Source of the DNA: Mycobacteriales bacterium
GTDB lineage: Bacteria > Actinomycetota > Actinomycetes > JAFAQI01
Length of the DNA stretch: 64,000 bases
Assembly: GCA_035504215.1 (NCBI GenBank)
Contig: DATJSI010000036.1
Span: forward strand, 85,626-149,625
Reading direction: 5' to 3'
The notes under the pieces are model-generated. The model did no database searches. It was not told the origin of the DNA and worked only from the letters and a program-made list of their open reading frames with translations. Positions within the stretch are counted from its first letter, which is position 1; each line of letters starts with the position of its first letter. This document shows positions 17,067-25,475 of this stretch, piece after piece. The position numbers and the translations under genes were made by a program.

Positions 17067-18197
17067 TCAGCTCACGGTTTGCACGTGCCAGCCATGCCCG
17101 CTCGTCGCGATCACATAGGGATGGCTGACATACGTCACGCGGTTGTACGTGTCGCCAACAACGGTCGCCTTCTTAGCCGAGGCTGCGGAGACGGAAAACA
17201 ACTCGTACTTTGCTTTGGGGGTGAACTGGATCTTCCAGGGGCCGCCGGTGCTGTGGAGGACGACGCTGTGAGTGCCTTTGCCGCCGACGAGCCAACCACT
17301 GCTACCCGAGGTCGAGATCGCGTCAAACCTCGACGGCTTGCTGTGCTTCGCGAACGCAACCTTTGACCAGGTGGTGCCATTGAACTTCAGGAGTGACGAG
17401 CCGCCCACCGCATAAATTGTCTTCCCCGGGCCTTGAGCAATCTTGAATGGATCGGTGTTCGTGGGCGCGGTCGAGACGACTGTCCATTCCGTGCCGGTCC
17501 ACTTGAGTAGCTCGGCAGAGTCGTCGAGTGCCCACGTCCCGTTGGCCTTGGTCGAGATGACGCTGATCAGCGGACCGGTCGGTGTGTTGACCTGACTCCA
17601 CTTCTTCCCGTTCCAATGAAGAGCGACGGAGTTTAGGTCGGTCAATGTCGAGAAGATCGCGCCAACGGCCCACGCGTTGTTCGGCCCGCTCGCGGCGATG
17701 GACGTCACACCGTCGGCCCCGTTGCCGAGGTTGGGGGTGCTCATCTCGACGAAGCGGTGGCCATTCCATCGCCAGATTGTGGGGATTTCCTGAATCGAGC
17801 CGTGCCCGACTTCGCGCCCGCCGCCAAGCCAGACGGTGCGCGCCGAGCCGGCCCCCAGGGACAGCAGCGTTCCGTACCGGCCATTGAGCTTGGGTGCCTT
17901 GACCAGATGCCAGTGGGTGCCCTTTCGCATCGCGATGTGGTAGACCGTGTTCGCCGTGGTGCCGTTGCCGTCTATGGCGAACGCCTCCGTGGAGTGCGGC
18001 ACAGTCGTTACGGTCAGGAGCTGACCGTGGACCTGCGCCGCGGACGGCGGGCGGACGACGTGGGTGCCCAGTGGGCGAGCTCCCGGCGCCGCGTACCCGC
18101 TCTGCGCGAATCCACCTGAGGCGGCTGCGACCGCGACCGCACCGCAGATCGCCGCACCCGCTGCGAGGGATCGGGCCGAGAAGAACGAGCGCTGCAT
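17067..18197 (-). CDS. Secreted propeller-like protein, paralogue of 9644 gene
   Basis: A 376-residue exported protein. The signal peptide covers residues 1-35 (FFSARSLAAGAAICGAV ... AQSGYAA). The mature part repeats Trp-Asn-Gly-containing strands (WRWNGHRFVEM, HWNGKKWSQV, FNGTTWSKV) and xAWAVG elements like those in the product of 9644, so the two are paralogues with a likely beta-propeller fold. Two ATGs lie in tandem at 18200 and 18197; AGGAGG sits one base before the first and four before the second, so I favour the second. Function is unknown. The AT-richer codon use (for example TTG and AAG-rich stretches) differs slightly from its neighbours. Confidence 0.7.
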   Translation of the reverse strand: MQRSFFSARSLAAGAAICGAVAVAAASGGFAQSGYAAPGARPLGTHVVRPPSAAQVHGQLLTVTTVPHSTEAFAIDGNGTTANTVYHIAMRKGTHWHLVKAPKLNGRYGTLLSLGAGSARTVWLGGGREVGHGSIQEIPTIWRWNGHRFVEMSTPNLGNGADGVTSIAASGPNNAWAVGAIFSTLTDLNSVALHWNGKKWSQVNTPTGPLISVISTKANGTWALDDSAELLKWTGTEWTVVSTAPTNTDPFKIAQGPGKTIYAVGGSSLLKFNGTTWSKVAFAKHSKPSRFDAISTSGSSGWLVGGKGTHSVVLHSTGGPWKIQFTPKAKYELFSVSAASAKKATVVGDTYNRVTYVSHPYVIATSGHGWHVQTVS

Positions 18198-18441
18198 CAT
18201 GCCTCCTGCCGAGACCCCCGCCGTGATCCTCGACGCCTAGCTGCGCCGGTGTCACGCGAATCACGAAACATAGTTCGAACGACGTCCGGTCGGATAAGGC
18301 AAAGAGGGCAAACGGGAACTCCACACTCACGACGATGGACGCTCGGTCCATCTTGGCGCGGCCGGCGTAGAGGCCCCGCTGGGCCCTGCGCCCGCCGTAC
18401 ATTCGGGCTGTTCACCACTCGCGGCCATGGATGGAGCAGGC

Positions 18442-18819
18442 GTGAAGATCCACCGGCGCATCGTCGTGTTCGACGCGCGCGATGTCGAGGCTGAGAGCAC
18501 CTTCTGGGCAGGATTGCTGGACGGCGAGGTCTTCCGGGACGAGGGCTGGCACAGCGTCGCCGTTGACGGAAAGTGGGTGATCGGCGTCCAGCACGCACCG
18601 AACCACGTGTCGCCGGACTGGCCGAGCGGCGCTCAGCAGCAACAGATGCACCTCGACCTGCACGTTGACGACCTGGAGGCGGCCGGTCGACGCGCGATCC
18701 AGCTCGGTGCGCGACAGCTTCAGGTCGCGAAGGCGCCGGCTGACAACCCCGACGGAGACGAGCGGTTCGCCGTGTACGCCAGCCCGGCCGGCCACCCGTT
18801 CTGTTTCGGGATCCACTGA
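18442..18819 (+). CDS. VOC-superfamily (glyoxalase-like) protein
   Basis: A ~125-residue single-domain protein of the vicinal oxygen chelate fold. Visible features are the opening HRRIVVFDARDVEAESTFWAGLL, the central MHLDLHVDDLEAAGRRAIQLGA, which begins the second beta-alpha-beta module, and the terminal VYASPAGHPFCFGIH. Metal-ligand positions of true glyoxalases are only partly preserved, so this may be a binding or resistance protein. The GTG at 18442 has GGAG five bases upstream (18433-18436); an in-frame ATG at 18427 is the alternative. Confidence 0.75.
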   Translation: MKIHRRIVVFDARDVEAESTFWAGLLDGEVFRDEGWHSVAVDGKWVIGVQHAPNHVSPDWPSGAQQQQMHLDLHVDDLEAAGRRAIQLGARQLQVAKAPADNPDGDERFAVYASPAGHPFCFGIH

Positions 18820-18850
18820 CCGCGAACTGCGGCCCGGCTCGGATGCTGAG

Positions 18851-18924
18851 CGGTCCCGACGGGACTTGAACCCGCGACCTCCGCCTTGACAGGGCGGCGA
18901 GCACTCCAACTGCTCCACGGGACC
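18851..18924 (-). tRNA. tRNA-Asp(GTC)
   Basis: Read on the minus strand, a full cloverleaf: acceptor GGTCCCG (18918-18924) pairs with CGGGACC (18852-18858), the anticodon stem CCGCC/GGCGG encloses CTGTCAA with anticodon GTC, and the T loop reads GGTTCAAGTCC. CCA is not encoded. Confidence 0.95.
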
Positions 18925-18935
18925 TCGAAAGGTCG

Positions 18936-19008
18936 TGCCCCCAACGGGATTCGAACCCGTGCTACCGCCTTGAAAGGGCGGCGTCCTAGGCCTCTAGACG
19001 ATGAGGGC
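18936..19008 (-). tRNA. tRNA-Glu(TTC)
   Basis: Cloverleaf on the minus strand, 11 bases upstream of tRNA-Asp and probably co-transcribed with it: acceptor GCCCTCA pairs with TGGGGGC, the anticodon stem CCGCC/GGCGG encloses CTTTCAA with anticodon TTC, and the T arm contains GGTTCGAATCC. CCA is not encoded. Confidence 0.95.
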
Positions 19009-19132
19009 AAATCCACGCCTCGGCGTCCGCCGTCGGGGACCGAGCCAGTGTAGGGGACGATGCGGTGATCGTGCTCGGTCGTATCGGCGGCGGGCCGGAT
19101 CGAGCGCGGTACGGCGATCAACGGGAGGCTCG

Positions 19133-19882
19133 ATGGCGGTCGACGAGGTACGCGTGGAGCGGGTCGGGGCGGCCACCCTGGTCACGATCGACCGCCAGCA
19201 CCGGCGCAACGCGATCAATGGTCCGACCGCGGACGCGCTCGTTGCGGCGCTGGACGGTTTCGAGGCGGATGACGCATCGCGGGTGCTCGTCCTCACCGGC
19301 GCCGGCGGCGCGTTCTGCGCGGGCGCCGACCTCACCGAGCTCGAGTCGCTGACCCCGCGGCTGCTCGCGGGTGAGGGGCCGCTCGGTTTCACCCGCCGGG
19401 TCGCGACCAAGCCGACGATCGCCGCGATCGACGGGTGGGCGGTTGCGGGCGGGCTTGAGCTGGCGATCTGGTGCGACCTGAGGGTGGCGTCGCCGGGATC
19501 GCAGTTCGGCTGCCTCGAGCGCCGGTTCGGCGTACCGCTGGTAGATGGAGGCACCTGGCGGTTGCCGCGGCTGGTCGGCCTCGGCCGCGCACTCGATCTG
19601 ATCCTCACCGGGCGGACCGTCGCGGCCGACGAGGCGCTGGCGATCGGGCTGCTGACCGAGATCGCCGACGATCCCTTGGCTCGCGCGCTGGAGCTCGCCG
19701 AGCTGCTGGCCGCACACCCGCAGCCGACGATGCTGTCCGACCGCGCGTCGGTCTACGACGGGTACGGCCTCAGCCGCGAGGAGGCGCTCGCCCTTGAAGG
19801 CCGGTACGGCGTGGCTGTGCTCGCAGACGCCGAGAACGGAGCGGGAAGGTTCTCCGGCGGCGAAGGCCGCAGCGGCCGCTGA
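19133..19882 (+). CDS. Enoyl-CoA hydratase/isomerase (crotonase) family protein
   Basis: A 249-residue crotonase. The two oxyanion-hole segments are present, GAFCAGADLTEL (about residues 59-70) and IDGWAVAGGLELAIWCDLRVAS (about 98-119). At the position where hydratases have the second catalytic Glu (PExxLGxxPGxGGTQRLPR), this protein reads FGVPLVDGGTWRLPRLVG, so hydratase activity is uncertain and it may be another crotonase-fold acyl-CoA enzyme. The ATG at 19133 follows GGGAGG (19123-19128). It is a single gene with no beta-oxidation neighbours. Confidence 0.85.
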   Translation: MAVDEVRVERVGAATLVTIDRQHRRNAINGPTADALVAALDGFEADDASRVLVLTGAGGAFCAGADLTELESLTPRLLAGEGPLGFTRRVATKPTIAAIDGWAVAGGLELAIWCDLRVASPGSQFGCLERRFGVPLVDGGTWRLPRLVGLGRALDLILTGRTVAADEALAIGLLTEIADDPLARALELAELLAAHPQPTMLSDRASVYDGYGLSREEALALEGRYGVAVLADAENGAGRFSGGEGRSGR

Positions 19883-19963
19883 GCACCTGGCCTGCGGTGC
19901 CGACGTGGGGGAAATGTCGCATATCAAGCCGTAGAAGTCCCCGGCCAACGTAGGGTGCCCGGC

Positions 19964-21634
19964 ATGGGATCGGATCGGGTGGGGCGGATGACGGCTGCGT
20001 CGGCGGCGATGGCGGTTGCGCTCGGGGCGATGGTCGGCTTGGCGCCGGCGCCGGCAGCGGCGGCGGGGTCACCCAAGCCAGTCCCGTATGTGCTGACCAC
20101 GCGGCTCGCGGTCACGACCGCCGCGCGGATGGTCTACGCCAACGGCAAGCTCTTCGTCACTTCGGGCTCGCTCGGCTCGGACGTCTACGTCTACTCGACG
20201 ATCGGGAAGCTGCTGCACACAGTGACCGGCGAGCCCGGCGCGCTGGGCATCGTCGCGTCCGCGGATGGAAGTGAGGTGTACGTAGCACAGTCCTCGGGCT
20301 CCGCGATCGGAGTGATCGACACCACGACGTACGCGACGAGCACGCTCGCCGAGGGCGCGGCCTGCCCGAACTACGTTGCGTTGGCTAACGGCTGGCTCTA
20401 CTACGCCTGGGGCTGCCAGTCGACGTACGGCCAGTTCATGGACGGCATCTCGAGCGTCAACCCCGCCACGGATGCAACGCCGACGGCCGACGTCACGGGC
20501 GACTACGCACCGTCTCTTATCGCCGGCGGCGGTGACACGCTCGTGGTGAGCGACCAGGGCGAGGAGCCGTCGACGCTGGAGTCCTACACCGCTAGTGACG
20601 GAAACGTGTCGGACATGGTCTCTACCCAGCAGCGGCTTGACGGCTACGGGCTGGCCGACATGGCGGTGAGCTCGAACGGGTCGGAGGTGCTGCTGCCGGG
20701 AGTGACGCTGAACGGCGTCGCCGAGTACTCCACGGCGACCATGACGCAGACGAAGAAGTTCAGCGCCGCCGCCAACTCGAGCGCGGTTGCATTCTCACCC
20801 GATGGCACGCACGTGGCCGGCGGCTACGGCGGTAGCGATCTCGCGTGTCTCTACACGACCTCGAGCAGCACGCCACTGTGGTCGCGGATCGGCGCATCGA
20901 CCTCGCCGAGCACGTGGTCCTCGGGCTCCAACAACCAGCTCCTGCCGGGCACCTTGACGTTCTCCTCTGACGGCTCGGAGGTCTTCGGGCTGGTGTCACC
21001 GACCTCCGGGACGAAGGCGTACCTGTTCTCCAGCACGCTCGATCCCAAGAAGACCAGCCTGCACTTGTCGTTGAAGCGGTTGACGTCGTCACACCAGGTC
21101 ATCGCGACGGCGCACTTGTCGTCACCGGGAACGGTTGTGTTCAAGCAACGAGTCGCAGGCCACACCTACGACGTGGGTGTCGGGAACACCGGCCCGGGCG
21201 GGCAGCTGAGCATCAAGTTCGGTGCGCCGTACTCCGCCCTGGTGGCAGCTGAGTTCGAGGGCTCGCCGTCGCGCTATCCGTCCGACGCACAGAAGTCGTT
21301 CACGATGCCGTCCAGGGCGCGCCTCAAGCTGTCCGGCTACTACGCGGTCTCGCACGGCGTACGTCTGTTCCATAGCCGGAAGAAGGTGCGCTTCACCGCG
21401 AGCGTGCTGCCGGTAGTGATCAACCGCCCGGTGACGTTCGACCTGCAGTTCCTCCACAACGGCAAATGGCGAGTGGTCGGCACCGCGAGCGATGTTCTCA
21501 ACAAGCACGGCATGTTCAAGCTGCGGCTGGGTCCGACTGCGACCAACCAGGTACAGCGGGTCAAGCTGATCTTCAAGGGGGACAAGTTCAACCCCGCGTC
21601 GCACGCCTACAGCCCACCGCTGGAGATTACGTAG
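19964..21634 (+). CDS. Secreted beta-propeller (YVTN-like) protein
   Basis: A ~556-residue exported protein. The signal peptide (residues ~8-35) ends in an APAPAAAAG motif. Residues 40-370 contain YVTN/Lactonase-like blades such as VASADGSEVYVAQSSGSAIGVIDT and VAFSPDGTHVAGGYG, consistent with a seven-bladed propeller; the C-terminal ~180 residues form beta-rich, Ig-like domains (KKVRFTASVLPVVINRPVTF, VKLIFKGDKFNPAS). It probably acts at the cell surface; the substrate is unknown. An in-frame GTG at 19955 is an alternative start. Confidence 0.7.
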   Translation: MGSDRVGRMTAASAAMAVALGAMVGLAPAPAAAAGSPKPVPYVLTTRLAVTTAARMVYANGKLFVTSGSLGSDVYVYSTIGKLLHTVTGEPGALGIVASADGSEVYVAQSSGSAIGVIDTTTYATSTLAEGAACPNYVALANGWLYYAWGCQSTYGQFMDGISSVNPATDATPTADVTGDYAPSLIAGGGDTLVVSDQGEEPSTLESYTASDGNVSDMVSTQQRLDGYGLADMAVSSNGSEVLLPGVTLNGVAEYSTATMTQTKKFSAAANSSAVAFSPDGTHVAGGYGGSDLACLYTTSSSTPLWSRIGASTSPSTWSSGSNNQLLPGTLTFSSDGSEVFGLVSPTSGTKAYLFSSTLDPKKTSLHLSLKRLTSSHQVIATAHLSSPGTVVFKQRVAGHTYDVGVGNTGPGGQLSIKFGAPYSALVAAEFEGSPSRYPSDAQKSFTMPSRARLKLSGYYAVSHGVRLFHSRKKVRFTASVLPVVINRPVTFDLQFLHNGKWRVVGTASDVLNKHGMFKLRLGPTATNQVQRVKLIFKGDKFNPASHAYSPPLEIT

Positions 21635-21781
21635 CGCGGGAGCTATCCGGTCGGTGCGTCGTCGCCGCTCTTGTGGACGGCGGCTGCGCGGTGGCCGGTG
21701 AAGGGTCATAGAGGACCCTTATCTCGCCATGGCGAATCCGCCGTCCACAGCCGAGCGGCGCCAGCGGTCGCGGCAGAGCGG

Positions 21782-22366
21782 CTACTGAGGTTGCGTGGCT
21801 CTTGCCGCGGCCTTCAACTGTTTCTTGTAGTCGCGCACCTTCGCCAGGGAGGCGGCGTCGACGATGTCGGCGACGGAGAGATAGGAGCCCGCATCGCCGA
21901 AGGCGCCGGCCGCCTCGCGCCACCCCTTGGGCCGTACGCCGTACTGCTTGCCGAGCAACGCGACGAAGATCCTCGCCTTGTGCCGGCCGAACCCGGGAAG
22001 TGCCTCGATGCGTTTCAGTAGCTCGTCGCCGTCCTTGACGCCCGACCAGATGTGTCCGGGTACGCCGTCGTAGTCCGCCACGATGATCCGGCAGAGCTGC
22101 TGGACCCGCGCGGCCATCGAGCTCGGAAACCGATGTACGGCGGGCGGCGTCGCGAAGACCTTCGCCAGGGCATCCGGGTCGCGATCCGCGAGATCGGCCG
22201 CGTCAAGGTCCCGGCCGAGCCGGGTCGCGATCGTCAGCGGCCCGGTGAACGCCCATTCGAGCGGGATCTGCTGGTCCAGCACCATCCCGATCAGGAGCGC
22301 GAGCGGGCTGGTGGAGAGCAGGGCATCCGCTTTGGGGTTCTGCGCGAGGCAGATCGTCGTACCCAC
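21782..22366 (-). CDS. HhH-GPD family DNA glycosylase
   Basis: A ~194-residue base-excision repair protein. The helix-hairpin-helix is IEALPGFGRHKARIFVALLGKQYGVRP (about residues 118-145), and the N-terminal block PLALLIGMVLDQQIPLEWAFTGP is typical of the actinobacterial short HhH-GPD group. The family cleaves damaged or mismatched bases; the lesion specificity of this group is not defined, and no iron-sulfur cluster cysteines are present. The GTG at 22366 matches the usual N-terminus of the family (TTICLAQNPKADALL); upstream codons to 22462 look non-native. Confidence 0.85.
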   Translation of the reverse strand: MGTTICLAQNPKADALLSTSPLALLIGMVLDQQIPLEWAFTGPLTIATRLGRDLDAADLADRDPDALAKVFATPPAVHRFPSSMAARVQQLCRIIVADYDGVPGHIWSGVKDGDELLKRIEALPGFGRHKARIFVALLGKQYGVRPKGWREAAGAFGDAGSYLSVADIVDAASLAKVRDYKKQLKAAARATQPQ

Positions 22367-22467
22367 CCGGCAACGGTAACCGCTCGGCACGTCCGGCTCA
22401 CCTGCGCGACGATCGCGAGGTCGCCCGCCCGCTAGCCTTTGATCCGTGCCGATGCCTCGCATCGCGA

Positions 22468-22543
22468 GGGCCGTTAGCTCAACTGGCAGAGCAGCGGACT
22501 TTTAATCCGCGGGTTCCGGGTTCGATCCCCGGGCGGCCCACCA
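22468..22543 (+). tRNA. tRNA-Lys(TTT)
   Basis: Cloverleaf with acceptor GGGCCGT paired to GCGGCCC, D arm TAGCTCAACTGGCAGAGCA, anticodon stem CGGAC/ATCCG with loop TTTTAA region giving anticodon TTT, T arm GGGTTCGATCCCC. CCA is encoded at 22541-22543, unlike the two tRNAs at 18.9 kb. Confidence 0.95.
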
Positions 22544-22581
22544 CTGGCTGTGTGACTTCGGCTGCTGCCACTCACTCGAGC

Positions 22582-22618
22582 TTCGGGTGATGGGTGTCAG
22601 TGTTTCGGGTGATGGGTG
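22582..22618. repeat. Two direct repeats downstream of tRNA-Lys
   Basis: TTCGGGTGATGGGTG occurs at 22582-22596 and again at 22604-22618, 22 bases apart, both followed by a TCA or ACA. This resembles end sequences of small insertion sequences I have seen in actinobacteria, but no transposase is present; it may be a remnant. Confidence 0.5.
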
Positions 22619-22703
22619 ACACCTACTTCGGCTGATCCTCGACACCTCGTTCTACCTCTTCCGTCGCGCTCGCACAGCGGCTGCGGTTGTCGCGCCGAGG
22701 AAA

Positions 22704-22730
22704 TAATGAAAACGGGTCCCGTATCCGTTA
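22704..22730. promoter_or_regulatory. Imperfect palindrome upstream of metal-uptake operon
   Basis: TAATGAAAACGGG at 22704-22716 and its imperfect complement CCCGTATCCGTTA at 22718-22730 (10 of 13 pairs) flank a central T. An overlapping inverted repeat pairs GTTAGTG near 22727 with CACTAAC ending at 22775. The left half resembles actinobacterial Zur boxes (TGAAAA-type), and the operon ends with a Fur-family gene, so metal-dependent repression here is a reasonable inference. Confidence 0.45.
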
Positions 22731-22786
22731 GTGTGGTGGTAGGCCCTAACGACATCGGATACCATTACCACTAACTGGGAGTGCCC

Positions 22787-23743
22787 GTGATTCCCCTTCG
22801 CTCGACTTGGACTCGGACCGTTGTTGGCGCCTCGATGAGTGCAGTGGCCCTATGGGGCGCGGCCGGCTGCTCGTCCTCCTCTTCGGCGGGCAGCCCGGCG
22901 GCGACGGGCACCGGGTCGCCGATCGTGGCGGTCGGGGCAGAGAACGAGTACGCGAACGTGATCGCCCAGATCGGCGGCAAGGACGTGACGGTCAGCGCGG
23001 TGGAGAGTAACCCGAACACTGACCCGCACACGTTCGAGGCGAGCCCGCAGGTGGCGGAGGAGGTCAGCAAGGCGCAGCTGGTGGTGCAGAACGGCGTCGG
23101 CTACGACACCTACATGAACAAGATCGAGTCGGCCGCGCCGAACTCGAGTCGCAAGGTGATCGACGTGCAGACCCTCCTCGGCCTGCCGGACAGCACACCG
23201 AATCCTCATCTCTGGTACAAGCCCACCACGATGCCAGCAGTGGCGAAGCAGGTCGCGGCGGACCTGTCGAGCCTGCGACCCGCGCAGGCGACTTACTTCC
23301 AAGCCAATGTCACGAAGTTCGACGACTCGTTGAAGCCGTGGCTGGCGGAGATCGCGAAGGTGAAGTCGACGTACCCGAGCGCTCCGGTCGCGGCGACCGA
23401 GCCGGTCGGGGACTACATGCTGGAGGCTGCCGGCACGGACAACCTGACGCCGTTCACGTTGCAGGCAGCGATCATGAACGGCACCGATCCCTCGCCACAG
23501 AACGTGACCTTGCAGAACGGCCTGTTCACGAACAAGAAGGTGAAGGTCTTCGTGTACAACCAGCAGGTGACGGATTCGATCACCCAGTCGTTCCTGAAGT
23601 TGGCGCGGCAGAACGACGTGCCGGTGCTCGGGGTTTACGAGACGATGCCGACCCCTGGCTACACCTACCAGTCGTGGATGTTGGCGGAGACCACCGGCCT
23701 GTACAACGCGCTGCGCAACGGCACCTCGACGACGACGCTGTGA
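22787..23743 (+). CDS. Metal ABC transporter substrate-binding lipoprotein
   Basis: A ~318-residue lipoprotein with lipobox WGAAGC and lipidated Cys28, followed by a Ser-rich linker. It belongs to the ZnuA/TroA cluster that binds Zn or Mn. Two metal-site histidines are in place (DPHTFEASPQ and NPHLWYKP); the usual third-ligand segment HxxFGY reads ATEPVGDYM, as in the TroA_b subgroup, and the later segment is VYNQQVTD. The GTG at 22787 has GGAG five bases upstream (22778-22781); the in-frame GTG at 22781 overlaps that site. It is the first gene of an operon with the ATPase, two permeases and a Fur-type regulator. Confidence 0.85.
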   Translation: MIPLRSTWTRTVVGASMSAVALWGAAGCSSSSSAGSPAATGTGSPIVAVGAENEYANVIAQIGGKDVTVSAVESNPNTDPHTFEASPQVAEEVSKAQLVVQNGVGYDTYMNKIESAAPNSSRKVIDVQTLLGLPDSTPNPHLWYKPTTMPAVAKQVAADLSSLRPAQATYFQANVTKFDDSLKPWLAEIAKVKSTYPSAPVAATEPVGDYMLEAAGTDNLTPFTLQAAIMNGTDPSPQNVTLQNGLFTNKKVKVFVYNQQVTDSITQSFLKLARQNDVPVLGVYETMPTPGYTYQSWMLAETTGLYNALRNGTSTTTL

Positions 23744-24594
23744 CCGAGATGGCAATGATCCCCACCGACACCGCCCTCATCTCCTCGGATGAGGCGATCC
23801 TGTCGGTCGAAGGGGTCGGCGTCCGCTTCGGCACTCGCACCGTCCTCGACGAGGTGAGCTTCACGATCCGGCCCGGTGAGTTCACCGGGCTGATCGGGTC
23901 GAACGGCGCTGGCAAGACGACGCTGCTGCGCGTCATCCTGGGACTGCAGCCGGCGACCGGCACTGTCCTGATCGGTGGCCGGCCGCGACGAGGACGGGAC
24001 CGGCTGGTCGGCTACGTTCCGCAGAAGATTGCGCTCGACCCCGATATCCCGCTTCGGGCTCGTGACGTCGTCGGGCTCGGGCTCGACGGCCACCGCCTCG
24101 GCGTTCCGCTGCCGACCCGCCGCCGCCGTGCGCTGGTCGCCGAGGCGCTTGACGCGGTGGACGCCACCCGCTTCGCCGACGCCCGAATCGGGAACCTCTC
24201 CGGCGGTGAGCAGCAGCGGGTCCTGATCGCGCATGCCCTGATCAGCCGGCCGCGGCTGCTGTTGCTCGACGAGCCGCTGGCCAACCTCGACGTCCGCAGC
24301 GAGCACGCCGTCGTCGACCTGCTGTCCCGGATCGCCCGCGACCGCCGGATCGGGGTGCTCCTCTCCGCGCACGACATGAACCCCCTGCTCGATGCGATGG
24401 ACCGGGTCGTGTACATCGCGGATGGGCATGCCGCGAGCGGTCCTACCGATGAGGTGGTTCAGTCCGACGTCCTGAGCCGTCTCTACGGGCACCACGTCGA
24501 CGTCATCCGCCTCCACGACCGGATCCTGGTCAGTGTCGGGCGGGTCGACCGGCCCGATGAGCCCTCGGAGCACGGCCCGATCGTGGTGCCATGA
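23740..24594 (+). CDS. Metal ABC transporter ATP-binding protein
   Basis: A ~284-residue ABC ATPase. Walker A is GSNGAGKTT, the signature is LSGGEQQRV, Walker B is LLLLDEP and the switch His is in SAHDMN, so it should be active. The GTG at 23740 overlaps the preceding stop as GTGA, indicating translational coupling; ATGs at 23749 and 23755 are alternatives. With the permeases at 24591 and 25476 it would power uptake of Zn or Mn delivered by the lipoprotein at 22787. Confidence 0.9.
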   Translation: MTEMAMIPTDTALISSDEAILSVEGVGVRFGTRTVLDEVSFTIRPGEFTGLIGSNGAGKTTLLRVILGLQPATGTVLIGGRPRRGRDRLVGYVPQKIALDPDIPLRARDVVGLGLDGHRLGVPLPTRRRRALVAEALDAVDATRFADARIGNLSGGEQQRVLIAHALISRPRLLLLDEPLANLDVRSEHAVVDLLSRIARDRRIGVLLSAHDMNPLLDAMDRVVYIADGHAASGPTDEVVQSDVLSRLYGHHVDVIRLHDRILVSVGRVDRPDEPSEHGPIVVP

Positions 24595-25466
24595 CCGGCT
24601 TCTGGCAGGGCGTCGTCGAACCCGGCTTCTTCTCCAGCGCCCCGGTCCACTCCGCGGTCGCGGTCGGCGCGATCGTCGCTGTCGTCTCCGGCATGACCGG
24701 GGTGTTCACCGTCATCCGAGGCCACTCCTTCGCCGGGGAAGCGCTCGGCGATATCGGCAGCACGGGCGGCTCCGCCTCCTACCTGCTCGGGATCAACCCG
24801 CTGATCGGCTTCCTCGGCCTGTCCGTCCTCGGCGCGGGTCTGATGTCGGCGACGGGCGCCCGCACCCGCAAGGCCCGCGACGTCGAGACCGGGATCGTCG
24901 TCGGTGGCGCGCTCGGACTGGCCGCCCTGTTCCTGTACCTCGACACGACCAGGACCAGCACCACCGGCGCGCCGGTCACCATCCTGTTCGGGTCGATCTT
25001 CACGGTCCCGTCCAGCACGCTGCCGATCGTTGCCGTCCTCGGTGGGGTGACGCTGACGATCCTGCTGGCGCTGTACCGGATGCTGCTGCTTACCTCGCTG
25101 AATCCCGGCCTCGCCGCAGCCCGCGGCACCTCGGTTCGCCTTGTCGCGGTCGCGTATCTCGCGCTCCTCGCGGTGGCGGTGTCGCTGTCCGCGATCACGA
25201 TCGGCACGATCCTGTCCACCGCGCTGCTCATCGGCCCGCCGGCCACCGCGCTGCGCCTCACCGACTCGCCGGGCCGCGCCACCGTGCTCGCCGCTGTGAT
25301 CGGCGTGGCCAGTACCTGGCTCGGGATCCTGCTCGCCTACGACAGCGACTACTGGCCCCGCCAGCACGGCTGGCCCGCCAGCTTCCTCATCGTCACGATC
25401 ATCGTCGCCGGCTACCTCCTTGCCCGGGTCTTCGGCCGCGACATCCGCCAACCGGCCTTCGGATAA
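24591..25466 (+). CDS. Metal ABC transporter permease 1
   Basis: A 291-residue membrane protein of the ZnuB/MntB (ABC-3) family with eight or nine hydrophobic segments. The typical opening after the first segment, TVIRGHSFAGEALGDIGSTGGSASYLLGINPLIG, is present. Its ATG overlaps the ATPase stop codon (ATGA), so the genes are coupled. The second permease at 25476 suggests a heterodimeric channel. Confidence 0.9.
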   Translation: MTGFWQGVVEPGFFSSAPVHSAVAVGAIVAVVSGMTGVFTVIRGHSFAGEALGDIGSTGGSASYLLGINPLIGFLGLSVLGAGLMSATGARTRKARDVETGIVVGGALGLAALFLYLDTTRTSTTGAPVTILFGSIFTVPSSTLPIVAVLGGVTLTILLALYRMLLLTSLNPGLAAARGTSVRLVAVAYLALLAVAVSLSAITIGTILSTALLIGPPATALRLTDSPGRATVLAAVIGVASTWLGILLAYDSDYWPRQHGWPASFLIVTIIVAGYLLARVFGRDIRQPAFG

Positions 25467-25475
25467 GTCGCGGCG

